A stretch of 64,000 bases of DNA from Sinomicrobium weinanense (lineage in GTDB: Bacteria > Bacteroidota > Bacteroidia > Flavobacteriales > Flavobacteriaceae), in the NCBI RefSeq assembly GCF_018863395.1, contig NZ_JAHKRR010000003.1, positions 558,001 through 622,000 of the forward strand, written 5' to 3'. Shown piece after piece: positions 52,985 to 61,207 of this stretch. The notes beneath the pieces were generated by a model. It did no database searches. It saw only the letters and a list, made by a program, of their open reading frames with translations, and was not told the origin of the DNA. Position 1 is the first letter of the stretch. The number at the start of each line of letters is the position of its first letter. The position numbers and the translations under genes were made by a program.

Positions 52985-54400
52985 CTATTTTTTCTGAAAA
53001 TACCTGCTAAAAATCAAAAACAATACGCCGCAACAAACCCATGTGGGCAGGGTGACGAAAGACAGGAATACATCGAATTTGAGGGAAATAAAATAAAACA
53101 CTGCAAAACTGATGATCCACGCCATAAAAACGGCTGTATTGAACCGCACCTTTTCCTTTTCGGCATAGAATCTCCGTACCCCGAAGCGGTCGGCAAAAAA
53201 GTGTTCAAAGACAATGATAGCTCCAAAAGGCGCGAGGATAAACCCGTAGAGCGCCACAAAATCCAGCAGTTTCATCGCTATGGCCGGGAAAAGTCCGGCA
53301 AAGGTGGCTATTCCGCCGGCCAGCAGGGTTACCTTAAATGTAGATACCCTGGGCATGACCGCCTGGAATGCAAGCCCTGCACGATAAATGGTCGGGTTGG
53401 CCGTAGTCCACCCGGCAAGGATCACCGCTATAATGCCGAATATCCCTATCGTATTGTAGGCCAGTGGCCCGGGAGCCACGGCAGGGGCTTCTCCTGCTGC
53501 CAGGATAGCCTGTACTTCCGGGGAACGGAGATAGACCGCATAGATCAGCGCTGCCGCGATCCACGCCATATAATGGCCTACATACATCCCGGCGGCCGAA
53601 GTCCATCCTACCGATGCTTTTTTAGCATAGCGGAACACACTCAGGTCCGACATGCCTATATGCATGGCCGCATTGGCAAACCATGACCACAGCACCACAT
53701 GCCAGAACGTATATTTTACCTGTCCCGGAAAAGGTTCTGAACCTTCTCCCCATATATTCCAGAAGTCGGAAAAGCTCGAAATCCCTAACTGGCCCAGTGC
53801 CACAACACCACAAAGAAGAAAGGCCAGTACGATCACCGGTGACATCCAATTCGCTGCCTTCGAGACCGTATCGTATCCCCTGGCGGCAATTACAGAGATA
53901 ACCAATCCTATGGCAATCACGATCACGATCCACGTAATTCCGTTAGGCATGGTATCCGTCAGCCTCGGCATTTCCATATTAAAAGGTATGCCCACCGCCG
54001 TAGCCGATATGGTGATCATAGACCCGGCGAGAAAACAGAACAGAACACCGTTGGCCAGGTTATACCCGGTAACCAGGTTTTTTCCGCAAATCTTTTCCAG
54101 TTGATAGTATAGGGTCCACCTGTATTTTACGGCGATCTCTGCGGTCAGGAACCGCCAGCTCAGCACCGCCAGGAGGTTGCCTATTAACAATCCTATGATA
54201 AGGTCAAAAGCACTTACACCGGTGGTCAGGAACAAAGGGCCAATAACAAATTCGGTCCCTGCCGCATGCTCGCCGGCATACATCCCCAGGAAACTCTTCC
54301 AGCCTTTCCAGCGCGATTCGGGAACCGCTTCCCTTTCGTATTCCCCTCCGGTGGAGGAAGCCAGTTCCAGTACTTGTTCTTCTGCATGCGTTTGTTCCAT
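52985..54400 (-). CDS. NCS1-type permease in the rhamnose operon
   Basis: The 471-residue protein has about 12 transmembrane helices and the purine/cytosine permease (NCS1) look: an N-terminal soluble stretch ESRWKGWKSFLGMYAGEHAAGTEFVIGPLFLTTG, then LLIGNLLAVLSWRF, WFANAAMHIGMSDLSVFRYAKKASVGW and APFGAIIVFEHFFADRFGVRRFY. NCS1 proteins are cation symporters for nucleobases and related compounds. It is the last gene of a minus-strand operon with rhamnulose-phosphate aldolase/dehydrogenase, rhamnose isomerase and a sugar kinase, and no other transporter is there. L-rhamnose uptake is therefore a reasonable but unproven inference. Confidence 0.8.
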   Translation of the reverse strand: MEQTHAEEQVLELASSTGGEYEREAVPESRWKGWKSFLGMYAGEHAAGTEFVIGPLFLTTGVSAFDLIIGLLIGNLLAVLSWRFLTAEIAVKYRWTLYYQLEKICGKNLVTGYNLANGVLFCFLAGSMITISATAVGIPFNMEMPRLTDTMPNGITWIVIVIAIGLVISVIAARGYDTVSKAANWMSPVIVLAFLLCGVVALGQLGISSFSDFWNIWGEGSEPFPGQVKYTFWHVVLWSWFANAAMHIGMSDLSVFRYAKKASVGWTSAAGMYVGHYMAWIAAALIYAVYLRSPEVQAILAAGEAPAVAPGPLAYNTIGIFGIIAVILAGWTTANPTIYRAGLAFQAVMPRVSTFKVTLLAGGIATFAGLFPAIAMKLLDFVALYGFILAPFGAIIVFEHFFADRFGVRRFYAEKEKVRFNTAVFMAWIISFAVFYFISLKFDVFLSFVTLPTWVCCGVLFLIFSRYFQKK

Positions 54401-54428
54401 CGGTGTAATTATTAGTTGTTATTGTTTT

Positions 54429-54467
54429 GGTTGCAGGTTGCAGGTTGCAGGTTGCAAGTTGCAGGTT
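54429..54467. repeat. Tandem GGTTGCA repeat
   Basis: Four exact 7-bp units GGTTGCA, a fifth with one change and a partial sixth fill the kinase-permease gap. A related CAACCCGCAACCGGCA sequence follows at 54500-54515 and recurs inverted in the hflX terminator. Confidence 0.8.
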
Positions 54468-54522
54468 AAAATGACAGACATATTAAAACTGGTAACCGGC
54501 AACCCGCAACCGGCACACACCC

Positions 54523-55935
54523 TTATACCGCATCTCTTTCGGGAGAAAGCAGCAGGGGAGCCAGTTTTTCCATCTTATAGGTTTTCTTTAAAAATTTGGG
54601 ACCCGGTTTTTCTTCGGAAATGACCATGGCCGCCCCCAGGGCAGATCCCAGCGAATTTTTGGTGGTTCTGACCTTAAAATCCTGGAAATGATAGGCCATG
54701 AGCTTTACAAAAACATCGTTGTCGGTAAAGCCGCCGTCGATAAAGATCTTGTTTATGGTACTGTTTCCGATAGCCCTTCGCGATGTTTCCACCTGCAGTT
54801 CCATCAATTCTATCATCAACTGGTGGAACGCTTCCTCGAATGTAGAGAACGGGGCGAGGTCGGTCTTGTTCAGTTTTTTGCGCCGGAGACGTATTCCTTC
54901 GAACTTAAAATGCATAGAAGAATTGGAAATGAGCCTCTGGTATAACCGTTTGTTGAATTTCACTTCCCGGTGATAACCATATGCTTTCCCGTAGTATTCT
55001 CCCAGCTTTTTTACCTGTATTTTATATTCGTTTCCCATAAAAAATCGGGTGGCCTTTACTCTTTTACCGTCGGTGCGCATGTAGTTAAGGCAATTGTTCT
55101 CTACATCTTCTACGGACAAAGGTTCCTGATTGAACGGGTTAAGGGAGATACTCCACGTCCCGGTAGACACTAGCAGAAAAGGCTTTTTTTCACTCAAAAT
55201 ATAAGGAAGAAGCGCAGCCGAGCTGTCGTGAATGCCCACTCCTATTTTTATCTTCCTGCGTTTATAGGTCATGCTGAGACTGGTTTCAGAAGGAACTATG
55301 GGAGGCAGCTTCCGGTCTATTTCTTCCTTGTAAACCCAGGAGTGATAATCGTTGGTTTTGTAATTCCAAAGCCCCGTATGACATCCAATGCTGGTATAAT
55401 CGCTCAGCGGGATCCCGGTAAACAGGTAGGACAGGTATTGCGGGAAATGGAGCGAATATTTTATTTTTTTGAATATTTCGGGTTTGGTTTTCTTTATCCA
55501 GTACAGCTGCATCCCGGAATTGAGCATCCCGGCCTGCGGTGAAGCTGTTTCGGTGGCAAATGACAGGGTATCACCGTAGGTATCGTAAAATTCTTTGGCA
55601 ACCTCTTCAGGGACAGGCTTGGTATAATTATAGAGCGGTGTCAGGACATTCCCTTTTTCATCTACATGGACAAAACTGGCCCCATAACTGGAAAAATTGA
55701 TGGCCGTCACCTTATATTCCTCGGCGTGAAGAATACGGTCCAGCATTCCTTTCAGCCATTGCTGTAACTGCTGCAGGTTTTCGGCGGGATAGCCGTCTTC
55801 ATCCACCATTTCGTCCAGCAGGGTATATTCCCTGTACACTTCCTTGAAATTCTTGTCGAACAGGAAAAATTTCTTGTTGGTCTTCCCGATATCAAAAACG
55901 GCAGTTACTTCGGTTCTTTTATACGTCTTTTCCAT
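54523..55935 (-). CDS. rhaB: FGGY-family carbohydrate kinase, probable rhamnulokinase
   Basis: FGGY kinases phosphorylate sugars; a rhamnulokinase makes L-rhamnulose-1-phosphate. The 470-residue protein has the phosphate-binding DIGKTNKKFFLFD, the substrate region FSSYGASFVHVD, a catalytic-type VGIHDSSAALLPYI, the adenosine motif LVSTGTWSISLNP and IFIDGGFTDNDVFVKLMA. Length is normal. Sequence alone does not fix the sugar. Its place between rhaI and the permease in the same operon, with the rhamnulose-phosphate aldolase upstream, makes rhamnulose the likely substrate. Confidence 0.82.
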   Translation of the reverse strand: MEKTYKRTEVTAVFDIGKTNKKFFLFDKNFKEVYREYTLLDEMVDEDGYPAENLQQLQQWLKGMLDRILHAEEYKVTAINFSSYGASFVHVDEKGNVLTPLYNYTKPVPEEVAKEFYDTYGDTLSFATETASPQAGMLNSGMQLYWIKKTKPEIFKKIKYSLHFPQYLSYLFTGIPLSDYTSIGCHTGLWNYKTNDYHSWVYKEEIDRKLPPIVPSETSLSMTYKRRKIKIGVGIHDSSAALLPYILSEKKPFLLVSTGTWSISLNPFNQEPLSVEDVENNCLNYMRTDGKRVKATRFFMGNEYKIQVKKLGEYYGKAYGYHREVKFNKRLYQRLISNSSMHFKFEGIRLRRKKLNKTDLAPFSTFEEAFHQLMIELMELQVETSRRAIGNSTINKIFIDGGFTDNDVFVKLMAYHFQDFKVRTTKNSLGSALGAAMVISEEKPGPKFLKKTYKMEKLAPLLLSPERDAV

Positions 55936-56045
55936 ACTAAAGATTGATGGGAGATTGATCCCGCTGCGCGGGAAGATTGAATGAGATTGGAATGTTTAAG
56001 ATCAATCTTCTTCAATCTTACAGATCCATAAACGAGATCAGTTCC
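55936..56045. repeat. AGATTGA-rich structured spacer between rhaI and the kinase gene
   Basis: The spacer holds several AGATTGA units, a GC-rich CCCGCTGCGCGGG stem, and the pair AAGATTGA/TCAATCTT. It is one of three repeat-filled gaps in this operon. Confidence 0.45.
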
Positions 56046-57320
56046 TTAAAGTCCCGTGGCCCTGACTTTCATTCCTCTTTCTTCGATCAGTTGCTTTCGC
56101 ACCTGCAGGGATCGATAGGCTTCCAGCGGGTGTACAGCCGCTCCCGACCTCATGCGGGCTTCTTTCAACAGGGGCCTTACATCCGTACGGTAGGCTTCCT
56201 GCAGTATCTCCTGGCACCCGGCCACATCTCTGGTCTGCTGGGCCTCACGAAGCGCTTCACGGTCTACCAGCAGGGCCTGGGCATAGGCAACAAGAATAGC
56301 GTCGAGCGACTGGATAAGGTCCTCCAGCGGGTCCTTGATATTGTGACTGGCATCGATCATCCAGGCCAGTGGTGGGTTTTGCGGATTGTTTTCCATACCG
56401 TAGACCAGTTCGTTAAAGATAAGGAACAGGGTATACGGTTTTATGGCCCCGACCGTCAGGTCATCGTCGCCATACTTGCTGTCGTTAAAATGAAACCCTC
56501 CCAGTTTTCCCTTCATCATCAGGGTGGCTACGATCTGCTCTATATTGGTATTGGGCAGGTGATGGCCCAGGTCTACCAGGGTAAACGCCTTTTCCCCGCA
56601 GGCATTGGCCAGCATGAATGAAGTGCCCCAGTCCTGGATCACGGTACTGTAAAAATTGGGTTCGTAGGGTTTGTACTCGATCAGCAGTTTCCAGTCTTCG
56701 GGCAGATGCCCGTAAATGGCTTTAAGGCTGTCTTCGGTATGCTGAAGTACGGTCTGGAAGTTGTATTGTCCCGGGAAATTAGCCCCGTCGGCCAGCCATA
56801 CGGTAAGGCTTTTGGACCCCAGTTGTTCTCCTATGCGGATCACTTCTATATTATGTGCTATCGCCTGCTCCCTGGCTGCCTTGTCAACACTGCTCAGGGA
56901 ACCGTGCCTGTAACTTTTCCCGGCCCCTTCCTGGTCCTGGAATGTATTGGAATTCATCGCGTCGAAGACTATCCCCAGGGAGTTTGCCAGTTGTTTTACA
57001 GCGTGTATATCTTCGGGAATGTCCCAGGGAATATGCAGGGATACGGCCCCGGCGGTTTTGGTCAGCTGGTGCACCAGGCCGATATCTTCGATCTTCTGTT
57101 CGAGGGAGCCGGGTTCTCCTCCATAGGAAAACCGCCCGAAACGGGTTCCCCCGGCACCCAGTGCCCAGCTCGGCAATGCTACCTGGAAGTCTATGAGTTT
57201 GTTTATGACCTTTTCAGTCAACGATCCGGAAAAAACAGCCATAAGATTTTCCAGCTGGCGCTTGTGTAAATCGCTGTGCTTTTGGTTCAGGTCGGCTATT
57301 TGTTGTTGGTCAATTTTCAT
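56046..57320 (-). CDS. rhaI: L-rhamnose isomerase, catabolic RhaI type
   Basis: The enzyme converts L-rhamnose to L-rhamnulose. The 424-residue TIM-barrel protein is of the Bacillus/Pseudomonas RhaI class rather than E. coli RhaA. It shows ALPSWALGAGGTRFGRFSYGGEPGSLEQKIEDIG, the metal/active-site strands LTVWLADGANFPGQYN, LLIEYKPYEPNFYSTVIQDWGTS, TLVDLGHHLPNTNIEQIV and GGFHFNDSKYGDDDLTVG, and the basic C-terminus typical of the class. It lies between the aldolase/dehydrogenase fusion and the kinase. Confidence 0.92.
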   Translation of the reverse strand: MKIDQQQIADLNQKHSDLHKRQLENLMAVFSGSLTEKVINKLIDFQVALPSWALGAGGTRFGRFSYGGEPGSLEQKIEDIGLVHQLTKTAGAVSLHIPWDIPEDIHAVKQLANSLGIVFDAMNSNTFQDQEGAGKSYRHGSLSSVDKAAREQAIAHNIEVIRIGEQLGSKSLTVWLADGANFPGQYNFQTVLQHTEDSLKAIYGHLPEDWKLLIEYKPYEPNFYSTVIQDWGTSFMLANACGEKAFTLVDLGHHLPNTNIEQIVATLMMKGKLGGFHFNDSKYGDDDLTVGAIKPYTLFLIFNELVYGMENNPQNPPLAWMIDASHNIKDPLEDLIQSLDAILVAYAQALLVDREALREAQQTRDVAGCQEILQEAYRTDVRPLLKEARMRSGAAVHPLEAYRSLQVRKQLIEERGMKVRATGL

Positions 57321-57378
57321 GTTTTACGGGTGTTCGGGTTGCGAGTGTTTGGGTTTGTTTTCGGGTTTTAAGTAAATA

Positions 57379-57415
57379 TCCCCCTCCCCCCTTCGGGACC
57401 TCCCCCCGAGGGGGA
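57379..57415. repeat. GC-rich hairpin between rhaEW and rhaI
   Basis: TCCCCCTC (57379-57386) pairs with GAGGGGGA (57408-57415) around an inner CCCTTCGGG stem. It lies inside the operon, so it may tune expression of the downstream genes or be a mobile repeat. Confidence 0.55.
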
Positions 57416-57466
57416 TTTATCTTTTAACCCAATTATCTAATTTATCTCATTGCCAAATTAACACAT

Positions 57467-59575
57467 TTATCTCACAAAAGCATTGGCCATTCCTCCATCT
57501 ACATTGAGGGTATTCCCGGTGCTTTTATCCAGCAGTCCCAGCAGGGCATAAACGGCATTGGCAATATCTTCGGGGCGGATGATCTCATTCAACAGGTTCC
57601 GTTTGGCGTAATGTGCAGGCAATTCCTCTACGGATATGCCATATGCTCTGGCCCGGCCTTCGGCCCATTCGCCTTCCCATATTTTGCTTCCGACGATAAC
57701 GCCGTCTGGATTTACGGTGTTTACCCTTATTTTATCAGTGCCCAGTTCGGCAGCAAGCAGACGCGACATGTGTTGTTGTGCTGCCTTTGCCGTACCGTAA
57801 CCTACATTGTTGGGCCCGGCTACCAGTCCGTTTTTGCTGGCTATATTGACAATATCCCCGCCAAATCCCTGTTTTTTCATAATACTAACACCTTCTTTTG
57901 CCATGAGAAACTGTCCTTTGACCAGCACATCCTGTAACAAATCCCAGTCTTTCTCAGTGGTATCGGCCAGTGATTTGGAAATGGCCAGCCCGGCAGAATG
58001 CACTACGATATCTACGCCGCCAAAATCGACAGAGGCCTTCCGGAATGCTGCTTTTATAGATTCTCCTTTGGTCACATCACATACAGAAGTGGAGACTTCG
58101 TCCTTTTTATAGGTCTCCTCTGCTTCCTCTAATAGTTTTTTATCCAGGTCCGTAAGCACCACATTGGCACCTTCGGACACGAGCTTGTCTGCTATGGCCT
58201 TCCCTATACCTCCTGTTGCCCCGGTAACGATAGCTACTTTCCTGGACAGTGGCTTTTCTGCTGGCATACGTTGCAGCTTGGCTTCTTCCAGCAGCCAGTA
58301 CTCTATGTCAAAGGCTTCCTGGCGGGGCAGAGAGGTGTATTCGCTGATGGCCTCGGCACCGCGCATCACGTTTATGGCATTGATGTAAAACTCCGATGCC
58401 ACCCGGGCGGTCTGCTTGTTTTTAGCAAAAGTAAACATTCCCACACCCGGCCACAGGATCACCACGGGATTTGCATCGCGTATGGCAGGGCTGTTATCCC
58501 GCTTGCAGGTTTCGTAATATGCTTTGTATTCTTCGCGATACTTTTTAAAAGCAGGTTTTAATTTTTCAAGGATCTCCTCCGGATCGGGCAGTTCTGTTCC
58601 CGCATCCAGTGGCAATATCAACGGTTGTATCTTGGTACGGAGAAAATGGTCCGGGCAGGATGTTCCCATCGGGGCCAGCTTATCCAGATCGTGGCTGTTT
58701 ACAAATTGCAAAACTCTTTCGTTATCGGTAAAATGGCCTATCATCCTCTTTTCGGAAGAGCACAGGCCGCGAAGGAGTGGTGCTATGGCTGCCGCCTGGT
58801 CTTTTCGTTTTTCCGGCTCCAGGCTTTTTGTCCTTTCGCCTCCAAAAACTTTTCCCCTGGCCTCGACTTTATTTTCTATATAGGACGAAGCCATTTCTAT
58901 AACTTCTAGGCTGTTTATATAACAATCATAAGAGGTGTCTCCCCAGGTAAACAGTCCGTGGCTTTCGAGAACGATACCGCGTATCCCGGGATTATCGGCA
59001 AGGCATTTCTCTATTTGCAGCCCCAGGTCGAACCCGGGACGCTGCCATGGCACCCAGCCCATACTGTCCCCCCATATTTCACGGGTAACTTCCCGGCTGT
59101 CCTTCGCCGCTGCCACGGCGATCAGGGCATCGGGATGCAGGTGATCGATATGCTTAAACGGCAACAGACCGTGCAATGGAGTGTCTATGGATGGTGCCTT
59201 ACTGTCCAGGTCGTATATACAATGATTAAAAAGCGCCACCATTTCGTCTTCATATTCCAGGCCCCGGTATACTTTTTTCAGGGCGTGTAATTTATCTACA
59301 TACAGCCCTGCCAGTCCGCTATGGGTGAGGCTTCCAATATCTCCCCCGGAACCCTTGATCCACATGATCTCGGTTTCCTCTCCGGTGAGCGGGTCTTTTT
59401 CCCGGGTCCGGCAACTGGTGTTCCCTCCTCCGTAATTGGTGATCCTGAGGTCTGCACCGAGAAGGTTGGACCGGTATAACAACAGGTCCACTTCGTTCCC
59501 TTCCATGGCAGTGGCCTTTTTCTCATCCCACAGGTAGTTGACATATTTAAAATCCTTCTTTTCCAATATTTTCAT
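57467..59575 (-). CDS. rhaEW: Bifunctional rhamnulose-1-phosphate aldolase / alcohol dehydrogenase
   Basis: The 702-residue fusion has an N-terminal class II aldolase domain (about 1-430: LLGADLRITNYGGGNTSCR, IKGSGGDIGSL, DTPLHGLLPFKHIDHLHPDALIA with metal histidines, GIVLESHGLFTWGD). A C-terminal short-chain dehydrogenase (about 445-702) carries VAIVTGATGGIGKAIADKL, NIASKNGL and the YxxxK site VGYGTAKAAQQHM. Aldol cleavage gives dihydroxyacetone phosphate and L-lactaldehyde; the dehydrogenase part is expected to oxidise the lactaldehyde. It is the first gene of the rhamnose operon. No regulator gene is adjacent. Confidence 0.93.
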   Translation of the reverse strand: MKILEKKDFKYVNYLWDEKKATAMEGNEVDLLLYRSNLLGADLRITNYGGGNTSCRTREKDPLTGEETEIMWIKGSGGDIGSLTHSGLAGLYVDKLHALKKVYRGLEYEDEMVALFNHCIYDLDSKAPSIDTPLHGLLPFKHIDHLHPDALIAVAAAKDSREVTREIWGDSMGWVPWQRPGFDLGLQIEKCLADNPGIRGIVLESHGLFTWGDTSYDCYINSLEVIEMASSYIENKVEARGKVFGGERTKSLEPEKRKDQAAAIAPLLRGLCSSEKRMIGHFTDNERVLQFVNSHDLDKLAPMGTSCPDHFLRTKIQPLILPLDAGTELPDPEEILEKLKPAFKKYREEYKAYYETCKRDNSPAIRDANPVVILWPGVGMFTFAKNKQTARVASEFYINAINVMRGAEAISEYTSLPRQEAFDIEYWLLEEAKLQRMPAEKPLSRKVAIVTGATGGIGKAIADKLVSEGANVVLTDLDKKLLEEAEETYKKDEVSTSVCDVTKGESIKAAFRKASVDFGGVDIVVHSAGLAISKSLADTTEKDWDLLQDVLVKGQFLMAKEGVSIMKKQGFGGDIVNIASKNGLVAGPNNVGYGTAKAAQQHMSRLLAAELGTDKIRVNTVNPDGVIVGSKIWEGEWAEGRARAYGISVEELPAHYAKRNLLNEIIRPEDIANAVYALLGLLDKSTGNTLNVDGGMANAFVR

Positions 59576-59944
59576 CGGTTTTCATTTTTTATTTCCCAAA
59601 GCACAACCAAATGACCTTAGATCTTTTTACAGTCATCCCGGAATGGCTTGTTCAATGGGTTAAGATTTACTATTCAAGATATGGACGAAAATATATCTTA
59701 TGTGCAAAACAACCATCCTGTGCTGTGCTGCTCAAAAACATAAATATAAAATTCCTGCGGGATTTTTTTTGAGGTATGCAATAATATAACAAAGCGGGAG
59801 GATCCGGGTGTCTCACACACGAACAGATGGCATATCTGATATTAATGACAGTTTGTTATAACGATTGCTAAATGATTGATTTGGAACAGAAATCTTATAT
59901 TTATAACCAAAAACATAACAGCTCAAAACATTTACAAACAAAAT
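59576..59944. other. Intergenic region upstream of the rhamnose operon
   Basis: This 369-base region should hold the promoter of the minus-strand rhamnose operon. I find no exact TAnnTTTG box on that strand and no copy of the ACAATCGATTGT operator. No gene is evident. Confidence 0.4.
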
Positions 59945-60219
59945 ATGGGTTCCGGAACCTATTCCCAATTATATATACAGGTGGTCTTTGCCGTCAGCCT
60001 GATCTCTCCTTCCCGGGAAAAGAGGTTTACAAAATTTGAATGGCAGGAGGGATATGGTGCATTTTCCTATTCACATTCGGCTTTGGACCATGTGATCGCA
60101 TATATCAAAACCAGAAAGAACATCATAAACGAAGATCATTTAAAGAAGAATACATACGTTTTCCCGAAAAATATCAGGTAGAATACCGGGATGAATACCT
60201 GTTTAAATGGATAGAATGA
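59945..60219 (+). pseudogene. Degenerate IS200-like/REP-associated (RAYT) transposase
   Basis: An ATG at 59945 opens MGSGTYSQLYIQVVFAV, the N-terminus of the small Y1 transposases found beside REP repeats. The frame then jumps to RFTKFEWQEGYGAFSYSHSALDHVIAYIK, which in intact relatives comes after the HUH metal motif, so an internal segment with the catalytic histidines is missing. One base is lost in the A-run near 60107-60110. After restoring it, the C-terminus reads KEEYIRFPEKYQVEYRDEYL and ends FKWIE at 60219. The deletion plus frameshift mean no active enzyme. Confidence 0.75.
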
Positions 60220-60255
60220 CATCCCCGGAAAAATATAGCCTTAAACGTTTTACAA

Positions 60256-61185
60256 ATGACATCCCAAAAAAATGTAACATCCCTTATCATTGCCCTACTG
60301 GCCTGTATTCCAATATTCGCACAGGATTTGCGTTTTGAGGAAAAAAACGGCACATTAACCTTATACGAAGACCATTTGCCCCGCTTTTCCTATCAAAAGG
60401 AAACCCGATCTGAAAGCGGACAATACCCGAGGGCAAACTACATCCATCCACTCTATGGAATGAACGGGGAAAACCTTACGGAAGATTTTCCCGAAGACCA
60501 TCCGCATCACCGGGGTATCTTCTGGACCTGGCATCAGCTTTTTGCAAAGGGTAAAAGAGTGGCAGACCCCTGGTTATGCGAAGGGATCCGCTGGAAAGTG
60601 GATAGCGCCCTTACCGAAATCCGCGATAATTCCGCAACTTTAAAGACCGTCGTCTATTGGCTGACCGGTGAAGGCCCGGACGAAGCAGTTATCAAAGAAG
60701 AGGGCCTGATCTCCTATGTCCGCAGGGAAGATCATTATGAAATCGACTTTGATATTACCCTGACCGCTCTTGTAGATGGTGTACAATTGGGAGGGTCTGA
60801 AGACGAAAAAGGGTATGGGGGATTTTCCGCCCGCATCAAAACCCCGGATGTCTTTACATTTTTTTCGGAAAAAGGTAAAGTAATTCCTGAGAACACACCT
60901 GTAAAAGCAGGCGGATGGATAGAGATTATCCCCGATCATGACCCGGATCAAAAAGAACAAACCGGTATCGTCCTAATGTGTCATCCGGCTAAGCTGCCCT
61001 CTTTCCGGGGGTGGATACTGAGAAAGCACCAAAGCATGCAAAATGCTGCTTTTCCCGGCAGAGAGCCGATCGCTATCCCCAAAGAAAAGCCCCTGAGATT
61101 CCGGAACAGATTGGTAGTACATCAGGGGACTTTGGACAAAGATGATATAAAGCAGATTTACCGCGACTTTGTGAGATCACGGTAG
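60256..61185 (+). CDS. DUF6807 (PmoA-like) secreted protein
   Basis: The 309-residue protein has a signal peptide (VTSLIIALLACIPIFAQ). Its pattern (YPRANYIHPLYGMNGENLTEDFPEDHPHHRGIFWTWHQLF, YVRREDHYEIDFDITLTAL, GYGGFSARIKTPDVFTFFSEKGKV, HPAKLPSFRGWILRKHQSMQNAAFPGREP) matches proteins annotated DUF6807 or PmoA-like, common in Bacteroidota glycan-use regions. The HPHHRG motif is conserved; a catalytic role is not established. It follows the transposase remnant and ends 22 bases before a convergent hydrolase gene. Confidence 0.8.
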   Translation: MTSQKNVTSLIIALLACIPIFAQDLRFEEKNGTLTLYEDHLPRFSYQKETRSESGQYPRANYIHPLYGMNGENLTEDFPEDHPHHRGIFWTWHQLFAKGKRVADPWLCEGIRWKVDSALTEIRDNSATLKTVVYWLTGEGPDEAVIKEEGLISYVRREDHYEIDFDITLTALVDGVQLGGSEDEKGYGGFSARIKTPDVFTFFSEKGKVIPENTPVKAGGWIEIIPDHDPDQKEQTGIVLMCHPAKLPSFRGWILRKHQSMQNAAFPGREPIAIPKEKPLRFRNRLVVHQGTLDKDDIKQIYRDFVRSR

Positions 61186-61207
61186 AATGATCTTTTTATA
61201 TATGGAA

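Noticed and set aside
59820-59875. AACGATTGC near 59860 as a further LacI operator
   Set aside because: It matches only the CGATTG core and lacks the left half and the final T of the palindrome.
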